Positions 1 to 4,770 of a stretch of 14,396 bases of DNA are shown piece by piece (within the stretch, counting starts at the first letter, position 1; each line of letters starts with the position of its first letter). The translations under genes were made by a program, and so were the position numbers. Origin of the DNA: an uncultured Collinsella sp. (lineage in GTDB: Bacteria; Actinomycetota; Coriobacteriia; Coriobacteriales; Coriobacteriaceae); assembly GCA_902470895.1 (NCBI GenBank), contig CABRID010000051.1, positions 1 to 14,396 of the forward strand, written 5' to 3'. The notes beneath the pieces were generated by a model. That model was not told where the DNA came from and ran no database searches. It was given only the letters and a program-made list of their open reading frames with translations.

Positions 1-36
1 AGTCCGTATTTCACCGCAACTTAGGAGGGGATGGGG

Positions 37-513
37 TTAGCTGCGGGGGCGGTGACGGAGCTTGTCGATGGTGGAGTCGGTGCTGCGGCTGCGGGATTCG
101 GCGGCGCGGTCGCGGGCGTCGGCGGCGGTTTGGCGCTGGCGGCGGTAGTCGATCATGCCTTGGATGATGGGCTTGCCAAAGCTCACGACATCATCGTTGT
201 AGATGGCGGTTCGGGCTGCGAGGAGGCAGTCGGTAAAGTCCATATGGGTCTTGCCGAAGAGTTTGATGGCAAGGGCGACAACGGTGGGTTCGTCGACCAT
301 GACGTCATCGAGCAGCCTTTTCATGGCCGCAGTAATCTCAACGCGGGGAACCTTATAGACGTCGCGCAGCGTGACCACGACGCGCGTGATGATTTCGGGG
401 TAGACGCGAGCGGTGCGTGTGGCGATGACCTTGGCGGCGCGCGGTGACAGAACTTCGTCGTCGTCAAGCAGGTAGCGTAGGATGACGGTCTCGTCGATGA
501 TGGTGCTACTCAT
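37..513 (-). CDS. PIN-domain-like toxin of a toxin-antitoxin pair, active site apparently degenerate
   Basis: This 158-residue protein resembles VapC-type PIN-domain ribonucleases. The N-terminus IIDETVILRYLLDDD (residues 5-19) matches the PIN opening (usually DTNVLLRYLL). LRDVYKV (49-55) and MDFTDCLLAA (91-100) match the central helix and the third acidic motif. By eye alignment, Asp7 and Asp95 are kept. The usual Asn after the first Asp-Thr is not present (D-E-T), the second conserved acid falls on Arg44, and the final acid (usually in TFD) is Gly113 in VSFGK. The tail from about residue 120 is rich in Arg, Ser, Asp and Gln and looks disordered. The ATG at 513 overlaps the upstream antitoxin stop by 8 bp, the coupling expected of a TA operon. 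If active it would cleave RNA; missing acids could mean an altered or lost activity. The family call is fairly sure, the activity is not. Confidence 0.72.
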   Translation of the reverse strand: MSSTIIDETVILRYLLDDDEVLSPRAAKVIATRTARVYPEIITRVVVTLRDVYKVPRVEITAAMKRLLDDVMVDEPTVVALAIKLFGKTHMDFTDCLLAARTAIYNDDVVSFGKPIIQGMIDYRRQRQTAADARDRAAESRSRSTDSTIDKLRHRPRS

Positions 514-829
514 GGATATCTACTTCCTCGGGACCCAAAATCGAATCGTCGTTTTCTGTAGCAAGGTATTCAATCCAGGCATTGCGCTCCTCGGAGCGGC
601 GATTGGGGTCCCCATAGGCTTTGAGCGATCCATAGGCGGCGGTGCCGTCCTTTGAGCGCACGGCGACCGGCTGAAAGGGGAGCTTGCGCATCAAAATGCT
701 CTGCGCGACAAAAAGGCGCACGGCCTCGGCGAGCGATGTGCCCATGGCGTCGTAGAGACGCTCGGCATGCTGCTTGTCTTCCTCGCGAATGCGCATCTGC
801 AGGATGGCTCGTTTTTGAGTCGATGACAT
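506..829 (-). CDS. RelB/DinJ family antitoxin
   Basis: A 107-residue protein with an N-terminal ribbon-helix-helix region of the RelB/DinJ type: beta strand AILQMRIREED (about residues 7-17), then helices through AERLYDAMGTSLAEAVRLFV, and the LPFQP motif near residue 50 that is typical of DinJ. The C-terminal half is charged and should bind and neutralise the toxin. The ATG at 829 is preferred over the GTG three bases upstream because the AAGGGGGG stretch on the - strand lies about 6 nt before the ATG. It is the first gene of a two-gene operon with the PIN-like protein; RHH antitoxins usually repress their own promoter, and a perfect 8+8 inverted repeat lies 47 bp upstream (877-896). RelB/DinJ antitoxins more often pair with RelE/YafQ toxins, so the PIN partner is a less usual combination. 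Confidence 0.85.
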   Translation of the reverse strand: MSSTQKRAILQMRIREEDKQHAERLYDAMGTSLAEAVRLFVAQSILMRKLPFQPVAVRSKDGTAAYGSLKAYGDPNRRSEERNAWIEYLATENDDSILGPEEVDIHE

Positions 830-876
830 CACTGGCCCCCCTTAATGAGCGTGCAATTTGAATAGTCAAATACAGC

Positions 877-896
877 ATTGGCTACTAATAGCCAAT
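877..896. promoter_or_regulatory. Perfect inverted repeat, candidate operator of the TA operon
   Basis: ATTGGCTA-CTAA-TAGCCAAT is a perfect 8-bp inverted repeat with a 4-bp spacer, 47 bp upstream of the antitoxin ATG on the - strand. On that strand TTGGCT lies 17 bp from TATTTG, a weak -35/-10-like pair that would overlap the repeat. RHH antitoxins bind such repeats to autorepress, so this is the best operator candidate. The repeat is seen directly; its role is inferred. Confidence 0.45.
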
Positions 897-928
897 CTTA
901 CAACCACTACTTTATTGCACTAGAGTAA

Positions 929-1015
929 GTGAGTGTAAACGATATTACAAACGTACTACATCCTTCAGAAATGAGCGTGAAATCTTTCTTGGGCGTACGC
1001 ATGTAATACACTCAC
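929..1015. repeat. Separated 9-bp inverted repeat (GTGAGTGTA / TACACTCAC)
   Basis: GTGAGTGTA at 929-937 is exactly repeated in inverted orientation as TACACTCAC at 1007-1015, 69 bp apart, in the middle of the divergent intergenic region. It may be two copies of one protein-binding site facing opposite promoters. A 9-bp match over about 430 bp could also occur by chance. Confidence 0.3.
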
Positions 1016-1055
1016 CTTTATAGCTTCTAGAGAATAATTCCAACCTGCCAAAACC

Positions 1056-1079
1056 CCTGCAATACACCCGTATTGCAGG
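1056..1079. promoter_or_regulatory. Perfect 10-bp inverted repeat, candidate operator for the FHL operon
   Basis: CCTGCAATAC-ACCC-GTATTGCAGG is a perfect 24-bp palindrome with a 4-bp spacer, 178 bp upstream of the first operon ATG. No T-run follows on the + strand, so a terminator is unlikely. It looks like a site for a dimeric regulator. A CRP/FNR family protein is possible because of the two half-sites around a short spacer, but the sequence is not the classical FNR or CRP consensus. Function is inferred. Confidence 0.45.
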
Positions 1080-1130
1080 ACCTATGCTCACGTTTGCCCC
1101 CTGCAACTGCGTATATTCAATCTGTATACC

Positions 1131-1248
1131 GTTGGAGAAACTCTACCGAGTGCATGTTTCGCCGCATGCATTCGATTCGTCGATGCCAGGCCACGGGCGG
1201 CTTGGGTCAATGTCGACAGGGTCTCTCCGGCAAGGGATTCAGGAGGGA
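1131..1248 (+). promoter_or_regulatory. Structured 5' leader with possible Shine-Dalgarno masking (riboswitch-like)
   Basis: The leader can form a closing stem P1 (1131-1138 with 1224-1231, 8 pairs, two G.U), a 10-pair hairpin (1147-1156 with 1165-1174, one G.U, 8-nt loop), and a second arm made of 1179-1183 with 1213-1217 and 1186-1192 with 1199-1205 (one G.U, 6-nt loop). The 3' strand of P1 overlaps TCTCTCC (1222-1228), which can instead pair with GGAGGGA (1242-1248), the Shine-Dalgarno site of the first gene. The two pairings exclude each other, as in translational riboswitches. The operon encodes a molybdopterin enzyme, so a molybdenum- or tungsten-cofactor sensing RNA is a reasonable guess, but the family could not be confirmed by eye. 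Confidence 0.35.
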
Positions 1249-1257
1249 GTGAACAAC

Positions 1258-1776
1258 ATGGGTAATAAGCGAGTCGTAGCCGATTCTTCGCGCTGCATTG
1301 GGTGTCAAACCTGCATGGCGGCGTGCATCGAGGCGCACGACATCCCCGGTAACATCGCCGCGCCGCGCCTGCGCGTGACGCGTACGTACGAGATCTCCGC
1401 ACCGGTGGCTTGCCATCACTGCGAGGATGCCCCGTGCGCGAAGGCCTGTCCTACGGGCGCCTTGTTCTTTGATCCAAAGAACCATCGCATCGGCGTCAAC
1501 GAGGACAACTGCATCGGCTGCAAGAGCTGCGTCATGGCATGCCCCTTTGGCGCCGTGAGCGTGGCGACCACGCAGGTCCCCGTCTTGATGGGCGACGTTC
1601 GCGTGGGTTCGCAGACCAAGAGCTTCGTGCTCAAGTGCGACCTGTGCGTGGACCGTCCCGGCGGTCCGGCGTGTGCCGAGGCGTGCCCGACCAAGGGCCT
1701 CACCCTGGTAGACGAGGAACGTTTGGCAGAACTGACTGCCGAGCGTGCCCGCGCCACCATCGAAAACGAGGCGTAA
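1258..1776 (+). CDS. hydN: HydN-like four-cluster ferredoxin, electron carrier for formate dehydrogenase H
   Basis: A 172-residue iron-sulfur protein, close to E. coli HydN (175 residues). It has sixteen cysteines in the HycB/HydN pattern: C13-x2-C16-x2-C19-x3-C23, C52-x2-C55-x4-C60-x3-C64, C85-x2-C88-x2-C91-x3-C95 and C127-x2-C130-x8-C139-x3-C143, enough for four [4Fe-4S] clusters. It is cytoplasmic, with no signal peptide or membrane segment. The ATG at 1258 is chosen because the homology begins there (GNKRVVADSSRCIGC) and AGGAGGG lies 10 nt upstream; the reading frame is open back to 1084, but that part looks non-coding. It is the first gene of the operon, 75 bp before fdhF, so it probably carries electrons from FdhF or supports its maturation, as proposed for HydN. 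It duplicates the role of HyfA further downstream; which of the two docks to FdhF cannot be told from sequence. Confidence 0.88.
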   Translation: MGNKRVVADSSRCIGCQTCMAACIEAHDIPGNIAAPRLRVTRTYEISAPVACHHCEDAPCAKACPTGALFFDPKNHRIGVNEDNCIGCKSCVMACPFGAVSVATTQVPVLMGDVRVGSQTKSFVLKCDLCVDRPGGPACAEACPTKGLTLVDEERLAELTAERARATIENEA

Positions 1777-1812
1777 GCGTTGGGGCGACAGGCCCAATGA
1801 TTGTCAAATAAG

Positions 1813-1828
1813 TACCGAGCATTCGGTA
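1813..1828 (+). repeat. Short perfect hairpin upstream of fdhF ribosome binding site
   Basis: TACCGA-GCAT-TCGGTA is a perfect 6-bp inverted repeat in the 75-bp gap between the HydN-like gene and fdhF. It is followed by an A-rich run and then the AAGGAGGG ribosome binding site. It has no T-run and is not a terminator. It might mark mRNA processing or have no role. Confidence 0.3.
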
Positions 1829-1851
1829 GCAGAAAAAGGAAGGAGGGTGTC

Positions 1852-4074
1852 ATGGAGAAGCATAAAGTGATCTGCCCGTATTGCGGCGCCGGTTGCCAGT
1901 TTAACCTCCTGGTCCAAAACGGCCAGGTCGTGGGCACCGAGCCGCTCAACGGCATCACCAACCAGAGCGAGCTGTGCCTTAAGGGCATGAGCGGCTATGA
2001 CTTCATCAACGACACTAAGATCTTGACTCCTCGCGTACTGCACCCGATGATCCGCCGCACCAAGGGCGCGGATCTTGAGCGCGTAAGCTGGGACGAGGCA
2101 CTGGATTTCACCGCATCTAAGATGCAGGCCATAATTGACGAATATGGTCCTAACGCTGTCATGACCACCGGCTCTTCGCGAGGCGGCGGCAATGAGGCGA
2201 ACTACGTCATGCAGAAGTTTACGCGTGCGTGCATCGGCACCCACAGCGTAGACAACTGCGCCCGTACTTGACACGGCCCTACTGTCCTCGGTCTGATGGA
2301 CACGGTTGGTTCAGGTTGCATGTCATGCTCCATCCCCGGTATGGAGGATGCGGGCTGCATTTTCCTCTTCGGCTATAACCCTGCCGATTCGCACCCCATC
2401 GTCGCAAGGCGTATCGTGCGAGCCAAAGAAAAGGGTTGCAAGATCATCGTCGCCGACCCGCGCCATATCGAAACCGCGCGTATCGCCGATCTCTACCTTC
2501 CGATCAAGAACGGTTGCAACGTCGCGTTCCTCAACGCCTTTGCCAACTGCTTGGTCAACGATGGCCTCTACGACAAGGAATTCGTCGCCGAGCATACGAA
2601 CGGCTTTGACGAGTGGTGGGAGACCATCAAGAACTACACTCCCGAATCCGTACAGGACATCACGGGTGTCGAGCCCGCGTTGATCCACCAAGCTGCCGAG
2701 ATGTACGCCACGGCGAAGCCCTCTGCCATCATTGGCTGGGGTATGGGCGTATGCCAGCAGAAGCAGAACCTGAAGACGGTGCACACCATCGCCTCCATCG
2801 CCTGCGTTGCCGGCCAGATCGGCAAACCCAATTCCGGCCTCGCGCCCGTGCGCGGTCAGAATAACGTCCAGGGCTCCTGTGATATGGGCATGCTGCCCAA
2901 CCTGTACCCTGGCTACCAGAAAGTCACCGACCCGGCAGTGCGTGCCAAGTTTGCCAAGGCTTGGGGCGTGCCCGAGGAAAAGCTCCCGCTCGAGGAGGGC
3001 TACAAGCTCACCGACCTGGGCCACCTGGTCGACGAGGGCAAGGTGCACTGCTTCTACAACTACGGCGAGGACCCGGTGCAGACCGAGCCCGATTCGGCCG
3101 GTATGCGCAAGACGCTCTCCGAGCTGGATCTGTTCATTTGCCAGGACATCTTTATGACGCAGACGACCATGCTCGCCGACGTCATCCTACCCGCTACCTC
3201 TTGGGGCGAGCACGAGGGTGTCTTTACCGCATCCGACCGTAGCTTCCAGCACTTTGACGCGGCTGTTCCGCCCAAGGGCGAGTGCCGTCACGACTGGGAG
3301 ATCTTCGCGGACCTTTCCACGCGCATGGGTTACCCCATGCACTACGACAACACCGAGCAGATCTGGAACGAGTGCATTAGCCTGTGCCCCAACTTTGTGG
3401 GCGCGACCTACGAGAAGATGGCTCCCGAGGGCGGCTACGCCCAGTGGCCCGTCAAGAGCACCGATGTGAACGACCACGGTACGCCCGACATGTTCGCTGG
3501 TGGCAAGTTCACCACCAAGGACGGCCGCGCCAACCTGATGGCGCACGACTGGGAGGCGCCCTCCGAGCTTCCCGATGATGAGTACCCGCTCATCCTGTGC
3601 ACCGTCCGCGAGGTCGGCCACTACAGCTGCCGCTCGATGACCGGCAACTGCAAGACGCTGGCGCTGCTCGCCGACGAGCCCGGCTTTGTCCGCATGAATC
3701 CCGCGGACGCCGAGGCACGCGGCATCAAGAATGGCGACATCGTCTCGATTCACAGCCGCCGCGGCCAGGTATACAGCCGTGCCGACGTGAGCGATCGCAT
3801 CAACAAGGGCACGGTCTACATGACCTACCAGTGGTGGATCGGCAAATGCAACGAGCTGACCATTCACAAGGTCGACCCGGTCTCGCATACGCCCGAGGAC
3901 AAGTTCTCCGCCTGCCAGGTCGACGCTATCGCCGACCAGGTCTGGGCCGAGGGCGAGGTCGAGCGTCAGTACACCGAGCTCAAGCAGGCTCTGGTGGACG
4001 CCGCCGCTCCCCAGGACGTTGAGCCCGGCGCCGCCAAGTTCGACGACGAGACGCACGTGAACCAAATCGTGTAG
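1852..4074 (+). CDS. fdhF: Formate dehydrogenase H, selenocysteine-containing molybdopterin subunit
   Basis: FdhF oxidises formate to CO2 and feeds electrons to the hydrogenase. Reading through the in-frame TGA at 2269-2271 as selenocysteine gives 740 residues (E. coli FdhF has 715). Sec falls at residue 140 followed by His141, the same numbers as in the E. coli enzyme. The [4Fe-4S] ligands are Cys8, Cys11, Cys15 and Cys42 (CPYCGAGC and ELCLKG), and TTGSSRGGGNEANYVMQKF lies just before the Sec region. GYNPADSHPIV, PVRGQNNVQG and TSWGEHEGVFTA mark the bis-MGD-binding domains. The C-terminal cofactor-binding domain (about residues 577-670) contains REVGHYSCRSMTGNC and TYQWWIG. The ATG at 1852 follows AAGGAGGG by 4 nt and gives the family N-terminus. 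About 25 extra C-terminal residues are acidic and probably unstructured. A standard pipeline would split this gene in two; it is neither a pseudogene nor frameshifted. Confidence 0.96.
2269..2302 (+). promoter_or_regulatory. Selenocysteine TGA codon with bacterial SECIS-like hairpin
   Basis: The TGA at 2269-2271 is followed after 11 nt by a hairpin: TGTCC (2283-2287) pairs with GGACA (2298-2302), TC (2288-2289) pairs with GA (2295-2296), the apical loop is GGTCT (2290-2294), and T2297 is bulged. The 11-nt distance and the GGTCT loop match the E. coli fdhF SECIS recognised by SelB, and TGACACGGCCC after the codon is nearly identical to E. coli. In E. coli the bulged U is on the 5' side of the stem, here it falls on the 3' side. 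Confidence 0.85.
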
Positions 4075-4095
4075 TCCCGTTCTCGTTGGCTATTT

Positions 4096-4138
4096 GGGCC
4101 GGGCGTCCCGTACGTTCGGGAGCCCGGCCCGTTATTTT
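4096..4138 (+). terminator. Strong terminator-like hairpin between fdhF and hyfA
   Basis: GGGCCGGGC (4096-4104) pairs with GCCCGGCCC (4122-4130), and TCCCG (4106-4110) pairs with CGGGA (4117-4121). That makes 14 base pairs with one bulged G (4105) and a TACGTT loop. The tail is GTTATTTT, an interrupted T-run. The hairpin sits 21 bp after the fdhF stop, directly before the hyfA ribosome binding site. It could be a partial (read-through) terminator that makes fdhF more abundant than the hydrogenase, or an mRNA-stabilising stem. No room for a clear new promoter exists before hyfA. Confidence 0.7.
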
Positions 4139-4152
4139 GAAAGGAAGTGGGG

Positions 4153-4770
4153 ATGAACCGCTTCATCGACATCAACCCGGAGAGGTGCATCGGCTGCGGA
4201 ACATGCCAGTCCGCCTGTGCCGACGCCCACCGGATGCAGGGTCTTCAGGATACGCCGCGCTTGGCGCTCGTGAAGACCGGCGGTATTTCGGCCGCCCTTG
4301 CCTGCCACCATTGCGAGGGTGCCCCCTGCGCCGAGGTTTGCCCGGTGAATGCCATCGAGCACGATGGCGATCGCATCCACGTCAAGGAGCAGGAGTGCAT
4401 CGGGTGCAGGCTGTGCGCCATCGCGTGCCCCTTCGGAGCCATCCATCCCGATGGCACGTCTATCGCCGGTGTCGCAGGCATGTGCGACCCGACGCCTTCG
4501 TATCCTAAGTCCCTGAGCAGCCTGCTTACGTGGGCTCCTGGCCAGTACACCTGCGCTGTCAAGTGCGACCTGTGCGCATTCGATCCGGACGGCCCGCATT
4601 GTGTGGCGGCGTGCCCTACCAAGGCGCTGACCGTCATGGGTGGCGCGGCCGATCGCGAGCTCGACGAGGCCAAGCGCCTGCGCTCGATCGAAAACGGTCC
4701 GGTCGTCGACGTTACCGCTGTGGCCCAGGGCCTGTCCGAGAAAGCAGAAGGGAGCGTAAACAATGGATAG
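4153..4770 (+). CDS. hyfA: Hydrogenase-4 electron transfer subunit HyfA (four-cluster ferredoxin)
   Basis: A 205-residue iron-sulfur protein, the same length as E. coli HyfA. Cysteines form four [4Fe-4S] binding sets: C12/C15/C18/C22, C51/C54/C59/C63, C82/C85/C88/C92 and C138/C141/C150/C154. MNRF at the start, TPRLALVKTGGISA and an insert between the third and fourth sets (about residues 97-136) match HyfA better than HycB or HydN. It should link the formate dehydrogenase to the hydrogenase peripheral arm in the cytoplasm. The ATG at 4153 has AAGGA 7 nt upstream; the GTG at 4147 lies inside the ribosome binding site and is rejected. The 3' end overlaps hyfB by 8 bp, so the two are translationally coupled. 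C111 and C134 are additional cysteines in the insert with no obvious cluster role. Confidence 0.92.
   Translation: MNRFIDINPERCIGCGTCQSACADAHRMQGLQDTPRLALVKTGGISAALACHHCEGAPCAEVCPVNAIEHDGDRIHVKEQECIGCRLCAIACPFGAIHPDGTSIAGVAGMCDPTPSYPKSLSSLLTWAPGQYTCAVKCDLCAFDPDGPHCVAACPTKALTVMGGAADRELDEAKRLRSIENGPVVDVTAVAQGLSEKAEGSVNNG

Larger units (their letters stand above)
830..1257. other. AT-richer intergenic regulatory region between divergent operons
   Basis: This 428-bp stretch separates the - strand TA genes from the + strand FHL operon and must hold both promoters. It contains the repeats at 877-896, 929-937/1007-1015, 1056-1079 and 1147-1174, a looser repeat GTATA(1111-1115)/TATAC(1125-1129), and TGCAAT/ATTGCA half-sites at 852-857 and 914-919 matching the arms of the 1056-1079 palindrome. 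AATAAT at 1033-1038 resembles a -10 box for the FHL operon but has no convincing -35 at the right distance. No sigma54 promoter (TGGC-N8-TTGC type), the class used for hyc/hyf in E. coli, was found. No additional gene is supported here. Confidence 0.6.

Noticed and set aside
31..447. Plus-strand open frame rich in Gly and Ala
   Set aside because: It is the shadow of the PIN-like gene; the - strand reading has clear family motifs and TA coupling.
1056..1079. The perfect palindrome as an intrinsic terminator
   Set aside because: No T-run follows on the + strand, and there is no gene upstream in that direction to terminate; an operator is more likely.
1084..1257. N-terminal extension of the HydN-like gene back to the ATG at 1084
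   Set aside because: The extra 58 residues have no family similarity, the region holds structured leader RNA, and a good ribosome binding site and the family start occur at 1258.
830..1257. Sigma54 promoter as used for hyc, hyf and fdhF in E. coli
   Set aside because: No GG-N10-GC type element resembling TGGCAC-N5-TTGCA was found on the + strand.
1801..1851. Earlier start of fdhF at 1801
   Set aside because: Homology starts at 1852, with AAGGAGGG immediately upstream; the extra 17 codons run through the ribosome binding site.
1777..1851. Terminator between the HydN-like gene and fdhF
   Set aside because: The short TACCGA/TCGGTA hairpin is followed by A-rich sequence, not T, and has only 6 pairs.
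1852..4074. fdhF as a pseudogene or frameshift because of the internal stop at 2269-2271
   Set aside because: The frame is unchanged across the TGA, the residue aligns with Sec140 of E. coli FdhF, and a SECIS-like hairpin follows at the right distance.
4147..4152. GTG start for hyfA at 4147
   Set aside because: It lies within the ribosome binding region, and the ATG at 4153 yields the family N-terminus MNRF and the exact 205-residue length.
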